Source: Ascidia mentula (Eukaryota > Chordata > Ascidiacea > Phlebobranchia > Ascidiidae). From it: a DNA stretch of 64,000 bases. The DNA lies in contig OX387204.1 of the NCBI GenBank assembly GCA_947561715.1, positions 3,415,001 to 3,479,000 of the forward strand, given 5' to 3'. The notes under the pieces were generated by a model. It was given only the letters and a program-made list of their open reading frames with translations, was not told the DNA's origin and did no database searches. The position numbers and the translations under genes are program-made. The stretch's first letter is position 1; each line of letters begins with the position of its first letter. Below, piece by piece: positions 1 through 10,914 of the stretch.

Positions 1-1625
1 GGTGGAACTGTCCTCGTCCTCTCATTCTATTATAAGTCGCCCGAGATCGACGGTCGCATGTCGCCAACGGTGAGCATTATAGCACATGTTCTTGCCACAG
101 CATGTTAGAAATATCGGATATCTCGTCGTACACCTACGTTACGTAGGTTAAAAGTCAAACCGTCGATTTTAGCAGCAAATTTATAACACTTATTTACACC
201 TGGCAATGCACAGTTGAGGAAGCTGCTTTTGAAAACTTTCCCCAAAATGATGCACATGGATCCGTTCATCATCGCGGATAAGAAGTTTTACGAGAACCGT
301 GCCACTGTCGCGCACAGTTTGGTGGTGAGCTCTCTTGGATGCAACGGAACTGTTCCAAAAGTAGAAACAAGTGAGCGTGATGTCTTATCTTTCTGTTCCT
401 CTTCTGTAAGCTCCCAATCTCCCGAGCACTAGTTTTTGCACATGTACGTTTTCTTGTGCTGATTTATTTCTGCGGGAGATTTGGATCTTTTTCTGCTTTT
501 GGCAACGAATATCCTGTTTTGTTTAACAAGGAAAATGAACAGTTATAAAAAAACGCGTTCAGTTGAGTCTTTAATTGAGTAATTGCGTTAATTTAGTCAA
601 CAGAACCAATAGGAAAGATGCAAAGGAAACTTCAAGCAATAACAATAACAACAAGAAAACGGAGGAAGATTTCTATGGTTGCGAAAGACCAACAAGAAGA
701 CCGAAATTGCAGGTGAAATTTACACAAAATCTACATTTTTTATCTGGAAATTAACTAAACATTTTATTCTTCACTTAGCGGTCCATTATTCGTCCAAGTG
801 CTTTCAGACGCAGCGAAATCTCATCATTTACAAGGTAGGCATCTGTTTTGATAACCGTCTTATTTTCTGCCTACGATTTTGTTTCGTTTAAATAAGAATA
901 GGCGTGTACATTTAAATTGGGACTCCGCTTTATGTAAATTCCCTTTTTTCAGTGACGATTTAAAGGAGGTATCCGAGGACCACGCGACACCAGTGATGCA
1001 GAACCGCTCACGAAGTAAAGATTCGTACTTCAGTAAGATACAACACATTTACGTCACAGCTCATAGTTCTTTTAAGAAAGAAAAATATTAAACTGCACAA
1101 ACGCAAAATTGGTTTTCTATTCGCACATGACTTCGAATCAACACACAATTGACGCAGAAAATGTGCTTAGGCGGTAGTACACCGAATGGAAACAAAGACA
1201 CCGACGTTTCAACCACGTACACTAACAACAATTTTGTGCCATGCAAGAAAATAAGAAACAAGTCTATTTGTACAAATGGTAAGATTTAAGTCCACAACGT
1301 TGGAATTGGTACAAAAATATACAGCTACAATTATTTATTGAACCAACAAATTTTTAAAGATGAAATTGTATTTATTTATACACGCGCCTATTTTCATCAA
1401 GCGATGGAAACCGCAAAAGCACTGCAGGAGATTCTACGACGACTCCAGCGCCTCAACCGCAAGGTGGAACAAGAGAGCGAAAATAATAAAATCCTTCTGG
1501 AATGGCAATACGCATCGCGCGTGTTAGATAAATTGCTGATGTGGATATTTTCGTTGTTCGTTGTCGTGGCAACCCTGGCCACTTTGTTTGCGGTCCCAAA
1601 TATCAATGACGTTTTCACGATGTAA
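1..1625 (+). CDS. Nicotinic-type Cys-loop receptor subunit, 3' part (5' truncated by window edge)
   Basis: This is the C-terminal part of a pentameric ligand-gated ion channel subunit at the plasma membrane. Phase-consistent exons are 1-69, 214-370, 597-712, 779-834, 953-1032 and 1402-1625 (TAA). Exon 1 encodes the end of TM3 and the typical following motif (VLVLSFYYKSPEIDGRM). Exon 2 continues with the basic LRKLLLKTFPKMM stretch seen after TM3 in acetylcholine receptor subunits. The middle exons encode a polar, variable cytoplasmic loop. The last exon carries an amphipathic helix, the EWQYASRVLDKLLMWIF segment and TM4. An AATAAA signal lies at 1742. The ligand-binding domain and TM1-TM2 are outside the window, so subunit type and ion selectivity cannot be told. 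The donor at 371 and acceptor at 596 were chosen because they alone keep phase; the 953-1032 donor has an alternative at 1013. Confidence 0.8.
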
Positions 1626-4600
1626 TTTATTACCGCACCGGGGTTCGAACCCATGCTATTCTACACAAGAATTTCGATATAGTTTACTACTTTCTGTTTG
1701 AGTCTTGCCGAATGTTGCCAATCACGATGTAAATTAGACGTAATAAACAGATTCAAAAAATGAAAATACGCGGGCTTGTGGCATTTAAACATTTCCTCGC
1801 CCTAAAAAATAACGCAGTATTGTATACAAGAAATTGGGACAAACCCCTTTTGTGATGTCATAAGAGTTTTTTTGTGGACAAAGTCATTAAAAATGACCGC
1901 AATGCCCAGCCTTTTTTAGTCAATTATTGAATATATTTGTGCGTTATTGTTCCTTAAAAAATACTGACAGATTTTTAATCAGTTGCGAAAATAAGATTGC
2001 TTGCTTTGAAATAATGTTTCGTTCGAACTCATATGGTGTATTCACTTTCGTATTCAATACGGAAGCAACATCACCCGGTTTCCTACAATAAGAAACTGTG
2101 ACGCAACAAAGGAACTTTGCAAACGTTAATGGGTTTATGTCCGGTTGCCTCTTGGAAACCAAACCTCCAAACAATAAGGAACACGTCATTCAATCGACCA
2201 ACAATATTACGCCATTTAGGGTGGTATGTGCAGTATGGCATGTTCGCTTTGCGCGTAATGGGACGATTTGCCAACTTAGGGTTGTGTTGGTGAAATCGCG
2301 AAAAGTTTAAAGTGAGTACATGCACTTTCGGCCCCTTACCTGATAAACTCTTAAAACCGTCACCAAATTCATGTATTTTTATCACCAAAGAATAAACAAC
2401 GACAACACTTGTATATTGGCACGTAAGGAAATTCCTAGGTTGCATACATGCAGGGAAATATGCTGCGACAATGACGCTTTTAAGCTAATAAAATGTGGAA
2501 ATTTTAAAATATCTGCGGTATTACCTTATGACAATAGAGCGACCCATTGTCCTTTGCGCCATTCCATTGTGCTAGGATTTTTATGAAGACCTGTGACGTA
2601 CGTGACTGCAGGGACTTACCCCTTTGAGCGTGTTTGGTGTTTTCCCCTGCGTGTCGTTTGGAAAAGACCTGCAACGCTGGCAAGTTAGAAATGTTAATTA
2701 CACAATTAGGGGCTGCCGTAATTGTTTGAAGGAGGAAATACGGAATACGCAGTTCCGCTTTTGCTGTTTGTGGAATGCAAGATGGTATAAAATATTTTGA
2801 GTGACCAACTTAAAAGCATGCTGCAAAAGTGGTTTAAATTTAGAGGATTCTTGTTGAAATGGAAAGTACGCGCCTTTAAGCCACAGACGATACATATAAG
2901 AATTTGCCCGAATGTGCATTTGGAAACCACCCAACAACAGCATTAACCGCATCATAATTGGCACTGTAGTTCCTCCTATGACTTACAATTACTTTGTGAT
3001 TGATTGTGCATGCGAGGGTCAGCATGCTCGAAGGTTTCTGTTATAGGAAAGCACCAGGGCTCCATCATATTCAAACCATGACCGATATGCACGCAGGAAT
3101 TCCCAGTGCAAAGAAAAACAACTTTCAAAATGAAGAAGAAATAATTGTCCCTTGCATATTTGATGAACACAAGCAGCATGACACACCACTGTTGAAACAG
3201 CTCAAGACTACGAATAAGTGGGCTATTGTCTCGTAAAGACATTCGACATGTTCCTTACAACCGCAGATCACTCACGAAAAACAACAACTCTGCATCAAGA
3301 CAAAAAACAAACACGTTTCAATTCGCCATACACCTTACGAACGAAATTTAAGTTAAGGTATTTACCCAGAAAATATTTTTTTCCAGATTTGTAAACGGTG
3401 TGTCGCGAAAAAAATACAATTTAAAAGATTTTGCATTTCACGAAAACGTAGTTCCAACACTGCGTACGCATGGAGGCAAATAAACGCACTTGTTTTGGCA
3501 AATATCGATCAAGTCACTACGTGATGGCACGAATATGCGAGCAATTAATAAAAGTCGGAAGCCTTTCACCGGTTTGGAACTTTTGGTCATCTATCAGGTC
3601 ATCGCTGGGAGTTATTCCAACCACATTTCGAACAATAACAGTGATATTCTCCTATACCCGCATATGTTACGCCTTTTTCTAGTTATTGCAGGAAAAGCGA
3701 GGTGCTTTCACGCGTGCATTTGCGGGGTATTTTCTTGCACAATTGGAAACACCAGGCATGGTCGAAACATGCCTTATGTGCGCCGTTTGCTCGACCGTCA
3801 CCGTATCGTTAGTGTTATGCAAAATTTTTGATTCGGAAAAAATTTCAGGCTTTTCATCATGTCGTGCTTCTTAAACTCGTGTGTGGCATACAGCTTGTTT
3901 GTAAGTAGCTCCATCAGTATTTGTTGTTTTTGTCCGAACACCATTGAATAATTAAAATCGCTTTGAAGTTTTGTCACTGACCTGAAGCAACCGTCATCCA
4001 TGGGTAACCATGGCACAATTCACTGATTGAAATATTTTTTTGATTTGTATTTTTGCTTGTTGTGTTTGGATTTAATTTAACAATTGAATTATTGAACTGT
4101 GTTAAATAACATAAAATGCTGCATGTAACAAATAGAAAACGGTTGCCTACAATATCTTGGAAAGTGTATCATAATATTGGCAATGACAAGGAATTAGAGT
4201 AAAAATATATTTTTATCTGTTCATTGCGTCTGTGTGTGTTTAACTCCCATGGTGTTACAGGCAACTTCTTCACCCAAACGTTGCTCATTTCCAGTTTAAC
4301 ATGACGACATGCACGTGGTACTGTATTCTTTAACCCGACTTCAGATACTAAACTCAAGCGTATATCAGCGAAACCTGGCTGAGAAACATAAGCCGTGGAA
4401 CTACCGGCTGTAGCAATAACTTTATTACGCTATTCTGGTGGATGCGAGACAGGAAATATCGTTTCCGCGTGCTTTTTGCTACCTGCTTATGCGTAGTAAC
4501 GGCCGAAGTCGACTCACAGAGCATTTCAGATGGGTTGGGATTCCCAAACTCGCTGCAATGTGGCGGTGTATGGCCACCGGTGCGCGCAATCATGCGGTGT

Positions 4601-6367
4601 TTTTCCCAATTTCTCGTAAACAAAAACAGGGAGCTAAGGTTCTATGGTCGGGTACATTACGCGCCATTGTTTGTGGTGACTTTGTTTCGTACGCACTCTT
4701 AAAACAATATAGCATTGTTAAGAGGAGTTTGGGCTCCTTCCAAAAGCCAACGTTTTGGTTCAACATTTATTAGACCTGAAACCGTTTTGAAAAACCTCGT
4801 TTCGGATTTCGAAACTGATGAGCGCAATTCAAAACTTGGTGTTTTCGTTTAGCTATGGGCGGTATTGTAAGAGCATGCTTGCTCCTTTACAGTGTTTTCG
4901 ATCTCTACAGATAAAATTGTACCCCCTATAACCGCCAACCAGAGACTGCACTTTTACCTCGTGAATCTAATTCACGTAACGTTGGTAATTAGAGTTGCGC
5001 TGATGTATTCCTACAATCATATAAAGCGAATTTGCTTCCCACGTTAGGGAGATGAATCAGCAACTTGTTGGAATTTACTGTCCTACATATATTTGCATCT
5101 AATTTCGTCAAATATCCTGACCAACTGCCAGACAAAACACCGATTCTTCTATACCAAAGCAAGTCTGTATATTGGTTTCTTAAGCCTAGAGAACGCAAAT
5201 GTATTAAATGGTTTAAAAGGTTGATGACAAAAGACAAAACATGACAAATGCAACCACCGCCCAGAAGTAATCGCCGTGTGTCGAGGTTTGAAAAGGTTTT
5301 GATGAGAATTCTGGGAAGGCCTGCTGCGTATTATTCGAGTCATACAGATTTATGCAAATGAGGTGCAAACTTTGTTTCCAGCAGCGGTGATGGACAAAAA
5401 ACACGTGAATGCAAATTTACAGACGGGAAGTTCTGACGATGACTGACAGCCGAAAAATTCCATTAATTTTATGATGTAAAAGTTTTTTGAGAAAATAATT
5501 TTATAACCATCACATTCGGTTGAGTCTCAACAGACAAGTCGGCTGTGACGCAGGCGTTGATCAAATTGGTATGAACTAGTTGAGTTATTTGTATTTCTGT
5601 GAAATCAAAATGATCTCTTCACGATCTCGTTAACTTAAATATATCGTTCCTATTGCAACATTCTGTAAATAACAATGGCTGCGTGTTTTTAATCATCTTC
5701 CAACTCCCTTGTCTCACATTTACTGAAAAAAAACCAACAACAATATACGATTCAGTTCGTTTCAAATCCGTTTCAGTTTGCAAATGGCAAAATTTCCCAT
5801 GGGAAATATTCCGGGGGAGGTTTTTCATAAGATGATTTCACCTTCTCGAGTTTCCGCCGCCTTCAAAAACCCGCATCGACAAATCGCCGCCGGCCGAAAA
5901 AATGTCGATTCGTAACAACTGACAGCGGGAAATTCCCCGTCATGAGTCTGGTGATTCACCGGAAAACCAGGAAGGGCGATGACGCGGTTTATGTTTGCAT
6001 TACTTCGGGATTTTGGGTTTCGGACACGAATACGGCGAAATAAAATGCTTTAAAAACTTCTGCAGAACTTTCCTGTGGGCGAGATGTATTTCCCCCGACA
6101 CGGTTATTGCGCGCTAAAGTTGACGCGACCTACGTTTGTGACGAAACACAAAAAGTGCTCGTTCTGGTTGAGACTTCCTGAAAACTGGCAATCGATCGAA
6201 CTAAATCAACATTACAATCAATGAGACTTAAATGCGGCTGTTGATGTATAGCAGAGCGTTCCGAAGCATGACCTTAAGAGGACCACCACTAGCAAGTTTA
6301 AAAGCACATTTACGTGTATGTATAAGCTTACTCGAGGTCATTTAGAGGTTTAGAAGGTTACGAAAGG
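1626..6367. other. Non-coding interval, no gene recognised
   Basis: Downstream of the receptor gene I see only short open frames without family resemblance or a coherent series of splice sites. A tRNA B-box-like string (GGTTCGAACCC) lies near 1640-1652 just after the receptor stop codon and could be a decayed tRNA-derived SINE. Two overlapping open frames of 111 and 86 codons at 4438-4773 and 4442-4702 have no clear signal or homology and are left uncalled. Confidence 0.4.
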
Positions 6368-6838
6368 TCACAAGTAAACTGGGCCAGCAACTAAAAACCC
6401 ACTTGAAGTGGTGAAACCAATCTTTTGGGCGTCATAGTTTTTATCAAAACCATTCACGCTCTGATGCCTGCTGGTTTCCGTTTTTTGCCGAAACAGACAT
6501 TTTACCATTAGCTGTTTTATGCGGCAACTGGAAATGTCACAATGTGTGCATAAACAAATAACTTTTTTAGAGCCGTGTGCAAAAATATGGAAACCCGGGG
6601 AATATATTTCGCGTTTATTTTTGCTTAATAACAATACTGCGTTAAAAGTCCTGTAGTCATATATACTAACCCCGATACCGAAATACTCCAATCCTGAAAC
6701 GCGTTGACGTAATATAGAATCCCAGCTGGGTTGCTGTGAAACTCGCTGAATGCTTTCGATAACATACTGAAAAAATACAAGTATTGCGCTACTTTTGCCA
6801 GGCATAATACAATTTAAACAGGACTGCTCTTCTGGCAT
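6368..6838 (-). CDS. Unrecognised 156-codon open frame beside a foldback element
   Basis: The longest open frame between 1.6 and 8 kb runs leftwards from 6838 to 6368. Its first codons lie inside the left arm of the inverted repeat at 6810-6939, so it may be part of a mobile element and not a host gene. The product has scattered cysteines (for example CLCTHCDISSCR) but no motif I can name, no evident signal peptide and no repeat. A frame this long is unusual in AT-rich non-coding DNA, which is the only reason to list it. It may be chance or a decayed transposon gene. Confidence 0.2.
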   Translation of the reverse strand: MPEEQSCLNCIMPGKSSAILVFFQYVIESIQRVSQQPSWDSILRQRVSGLEYFGIGVSIYDYRTFNAVLLLSKNKREIYSPGFHIFAHGSKKVICLCTHCDISSCRIKQLMVKCLFRQKTETSRHQSVNGFDKNYDAQKIGFTTSSGFLVAGPVYL

Positions 6839-6939
6839 AAATTAACGTACTTTAACCCTGATAAAGTCATGCTGTAGATGAAACGTCGGAAGAATAAAGT
6901 ACGTTGATTTATGCCAAAAGAGAAGTCTTGTTCAAATTG
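6810..6939. repeat. Foldback (inverted-repeat) element with 45-nt arms
   Basis: The segment 6810-6854 is an imperfect inverted repeat of 6895-6939; the inner part pairs GGCATAAATTAACGTACTTT with a near-perfect partner, and most of the 45 positions match. The 40-nt spacer contains CTGATAA (6858-6864) and GAAAC (6880-6884), spaced like the two core strings of hammerhead ribozymes, although the catalytic G of CUGANGA is an A here. Similar CTGATGA...GAAACGTCGG strings are known from Penelope-like and other retroelements. This fits a MITE-like or retroelement-derived remnant; its family is inference. Confidence 0.6.
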
Positions 6940-7613
6940 AATAAACACTATATAGTAAAAAATGTTTTTTAGACAACAAAAGCAAATCTCTGGTGCCATG
7001 GAAATAGTTGTTTGCAAAAATTTTAAATCTGTCTTAAAATTCCCTTCGCATCGCTAAACGATGATTCATGAACCAATAACCTGCGAAAAATTTACGTTTC
7101 CAATATTCTCATTTTCGTACGATGACACTCGTGTACACAAAAACGCCATGTTTAAAATAGTCCAATTGTATCATTAAAATCACACTTTTGCTAGGACTTT
7201 TTCCACCCAAATCCTAGTTTTCACCATTTCCCGGGGGCACGATTGATTGGCGCAGGGAAGTTTGTCAAAACTCCACGATATACGTTACGACCGACAACTG
7301 CAGATACGCTTTCCGGTGGCGACACCGCCCCGAAAATGTTGCGCAACAGACACAGAAGAAACTGAATACCCGTAAACAGACAGCAAGGTAGAATGTTTGT
7401 TTAAAGTCACTGGGTTGTCCTGGCATTTGTAGCGCCTGTAAAGTCATCTCACTCGAGTTGACATTATATGTGCTCAACCCACCATGTCGTTTTCAGTATC
7501 TGAATAAAATCAAATGCTCGATGCCGATTGAATCAACAAAAAAAATTAAATTTTGACACGCCGTGTAACAACAACAACCATTTTAACACGCCGTGTGAAG
7601 AATTCGGATTTTT

Positions 7614-7812
7614 TCATAGTCTGGTGTCGCGTCTGGGATTCACGCTCGCGTTGGGTGCGTAGTAGGACGGCCAGGTGACGTAAGTTTCGTGCTGACGCTT
7701 ATAAATATCGGGCTCGGGCTGCTGGGCTCGCATTCTGAGTTGTACAGCTGGACCAATAACAATAGCTGGCACTGCATTTGTAGCGACTATTAGCACTGCA
7801 TGCGTTGTGGCA
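7614..7812 (-). CDS. Possible terminal exon of an unidentified membrane protein
   Basis: On the minus strand a plausible acceptor (TGTCTGTGCAG) precedes 66 codons ending in TGA at 7614. The translation begins with a hydrophobic segment that could span a membrane (ATTHAVLIVATNAVPAIVIG) and continues with a polar tail ending in RRDTRL. No upstream exon with the needed phase (one base completing a codon) was identified; the rightward neighbour at 8088 is on the other strand. It could be the last exon of a small gene or an accidental open frame. No family is recognised. Confidence 0.3.
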
Positions 7813-8087
7813 CTGCACAGACAACATTTCCAGTAAAAATAAAAGGGTATTTTATCGTATTTCAATGAGTTTCTTTAGTCAGACAGTGGAAATAGGAGAA
7901 TATTCTGTTAATATTACGAAAAATATTTGCTAAAAAAATTGTTTGGTTATCATAAAAATCTATACCTATACTCACTGTTTTGGGTGGTTTGACTTGCAGA
8001 TCTAAAGCGAACATAAAAGCGACTTTTGTATACAAGATTAATTCGAAAACTTTGACCACTTGTGAAAAAACTTCAACGAAAAGGAAC

Positions 8088-10914
8088 ATGGAGAATCAAG
8101 GCAGGCCTTCATCATGCTCAGACTTGGATAAGAACACGGACACATCCACAACGATTCAAACGTCGGTTTCACTACCATCGCTTCCAGGAAGTCACCGGTC
8201 GTTGTCAAACGTGTTGAGAAGGCCGGGAAATGGCGAAACCGTAAGTGGTTATTAAGACATTGGGAATTTTGCCGTGGTCCAATTGTTGACATTGCACTGA
8301 AATAACATATGCCAACAAGCACGACGTTTAAGCGTTAGGACGACATAATTTCACGCTTTGTTGCATGTTTCTTGTCACATAAAAAAATTCCTAGGCAAGC
8401 ATTCTGCTGTTACAATGGTTGAGTCGATTCACAATTTAAGCCTTAGAAGTATTGTTGGTTACGAACGCTTTGATCATGCATCAGCCCAGGCAAGGAAGAC
8501 TAAATCAGTCGTTTCTTTTGATCACTTATTTCTTGCTTGGCGTTTGGTTTGTCGCGATGCCCTACGTGCAATTACGTAAAGATAACTACCGACGATAGCC
8601 TGCGGGAGCAACAGACTCCGAAAACTCCCACACACTCGTAAATATACGCGCACTATACATTGCTTAGCCTCTGGCGTAGGTGAATGTCATTAGGCGTCGC
8701 GGGGCACTTACATTCGCTCTGTGATCTTACCACTGGCGTTTGAAGCCTACAAAATGTGATGTTGATGGCCTACACAGCTCGTCGTTTTAATTACGATCAG
8801 CTGCTTGTCGTACTTGTTTCAAAATTCGCTTTTAATTGTCTGGCGACTTGAAGCTGCTGACATTCTTTGCGATGATGTAATGTCGTCTTAACCACCTCGA
8901 GCATTGCTGATTCAACATACCAACGCTGAAATGATTTGTCGTTGTCTGTGTCCAGAATTCCGAATAGCAAATACTTAATTAGACGACACAAGTTAACACG
9001 GTAAAGAAAACGTGCATTCGAATATATACTGAACACAAAACTCCCGGCCCGTCAAGTAGGGGATTATACGTGGACGAATTAAAACTGCTAAATTTTCCTA
9101 AGGCGCCATTTCCGCTGTTCTCGAAAACCTATCAATCGTGAGCGTTCGGCAAAGGATTTAACTGGGATTTTTTGCGCCACAGGACCCTCTGTCTTCACTC
9201 AATGCCTGCGACTACGGTGTTACGTGTGGAAGCAGTCAAAAGGTGATGGAAAAACTCATGGAGAGATTGTTCGACCTCGAGAACGAAAGAGCTGAGGTGG
9301 GTTTGAAAGAGATGCATTGCAATTAAAACACGGCACCTTTATAACGCGTGACATGGCAGAAAAATCTGAGAACTAGTTAAAGGTTGACGATAGGATTTTG
9401 CGATGCAAACCATTAAAAAGAATCCAATGCCTTATAACGTTGTTTACCAAATCCTTACTCGCTGCAGACGTTTCCTGCAAACGTTATAGTTTGTGTGACG
9501 TATTTTAAAAGGACCTTTTGGTGCAATACTTATTTGTCCCTTAAGTTTAGCCGTTGTTATTTATAGTTGCACTTTTAGCAGAACCCAGAATCAGGGTCAG
9601 TTTAGCAACGCATCGACAGTGTGCGCATTTTGGCATAACCAACCATACATGCGACATACGCGTTTGGCTTAAAGCAACCTCCGCAGCACCCTCCCGATGA
9701 CGTTGATGGTGGGGGTTTTACACGCCCGCAGTTCTGTGACCTACAGCACGTTCTGCATGTCACGGCATTTGAAGGGCCCGCAACTGGCAACGGTCTGTTT
9801 CCTGCGTGTGAAGGCGCATTGCAGGATCGTGATTTGTACAAAAAATCTTCTGCGTTTGGTGTTAAGTCAAAGGCTATAGAAAAAGCACACTTTCGGGATA
9901 AATTGATTTGATTCGGTTTCGACGCTTGGGCTCTTCGCAACGCAACCTTAATGGTCTTGTCCGTATCACGACGCACAACGGGGAGAATAAATTAAGGCCA
10001 ATTTTCAACAGGAAGCTACAGGTAATTAATTATTCACACCTGTTTGCCACGCGCGACTGCGTTAGCCCGTGCCGGGACCGGCGGAAATTACTTTATGCTT
10101 AAAATTTACGCGTTGATTGTCCCGTCGAGATTAGGTGATATTATAAAGTGCGGGGTTATTGAAAATTGTTTCTCATGTTGCTTAACCGTCAACAAATCTT
10201 TCCCCGTCGCTTCCTGTTTTCTTTACAATGTGCCCAAACAAAACACAAAGTGTGTAATTTTTAGTTTATTGATATGATAGATTTGACGTGAGCACTAATT
10301 ATCAAGCCAAACTAAAAACAACGAAGTCTCAGGTTAGGCCCAGACTACAAACTTCCCAAAAAGTGCGCAATTTTCGCGCAATGCTGCATCAGTTTGACAC
10401 ATCAAATCAACTCAATACTGTTTTTCCTACACAGCTTCTCGCCGCCAACCGAACATGGGCCACGCAGTTCCAACTCATGCAGGAACGCCACAAGCGTGAA
10501 GTCAAAGATCTCAACGTAAAACTCGCTCAAAAACAACGCGCGGAAACCGTGACGTCACAACAGCGCCAGGGGGGAGCACCCGGTATGACGTGGAGTGAGA
10601 CTAAAGAGCAGATGGACGTTCTCAAGCACCAGGTAGGATTTTTCCCGTGTTTCAACTTTCGCTACAACGCAGTTCGACTAAAATTGATTTTTGTTTCTGG
10701 TCGTATCCGATTTTTTACGTTCGAATTTTATTTTTAGGCCGAGGTTTATCGCGAAGACTTTCTCGAAGAGCGAAAGTCGCGGGTTCGTGCGCATGCGCAG
10801 TTGGATGCCCTTCGCAACGAATTGAAACGCGAACGAAAGTCGAGAGCAAAGCTTGTGTCGATCGTAAACGAATCGACCCGTGCTCGCGAAGAACCACCCA
10901 AGGTCTGCAACTGA
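8088..10914 (+). CDS. TNIP/ABIN-like coiled-coil protein with UBAN-like ubiquitin-binding motif
   Basis: Four exons, all phase 0, give about 213 residues: 8088-8240, 9183-9296, 10435-10632 and 10738-10914 (TGA). The first exon is Ser/Thr-rich (MENQGRPSSCSD start). The second has a short heptad-like helix (VMEKLMERLFDLENERAE). The third and fourth form a continuous coiled coil with KEQMDVLKHQAEVYREDFLEE, which resembles the ABIN homology/UBAN segment (ED/DFxxER pattern) of TNIP1-3, optineurin and NEMO, a region that binds linear ubiquitin and restrains NF-kB signalling in those families. The protein is far shorter than vertebrate TNIP1 and ends soon after the motif, without the zinc finger of TNIP2-type proteins. 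An in-frame upstream ATG (7980) gives 36 more residues. The assignment rests on one motif; upstream exons could be missing. Confidence 0.5.

Noticed and set aside
1634..1652. GGTTCGAACCC string considered as part of a tRNA gene
   Set aside because: No A box or cloverleaf at the right distance on either strand; at most a decayed SINE.
2083..2445. 120-codon minus-strand frame
   Set aside because: No motif, no splice partners and no compositional sign of coding.
8797..9036. 79-codon minus-strand frame with a helical-looking C-terminus, considered as an upstream exon of the 7614-7812 exon
   Set aside because: It ends in its own stop codon, has no donor in the right phase and would straddle an exon of an opposite-strand gene.
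9602..9976. 124-codon minus-strand frame with a Cys-rich tail (CCGGCF) and a possible acceptor
   Set aside because: It lies in an intron of the TNIP-like gene, has no partner exon and no family resemblance; chance cannot be excluded.
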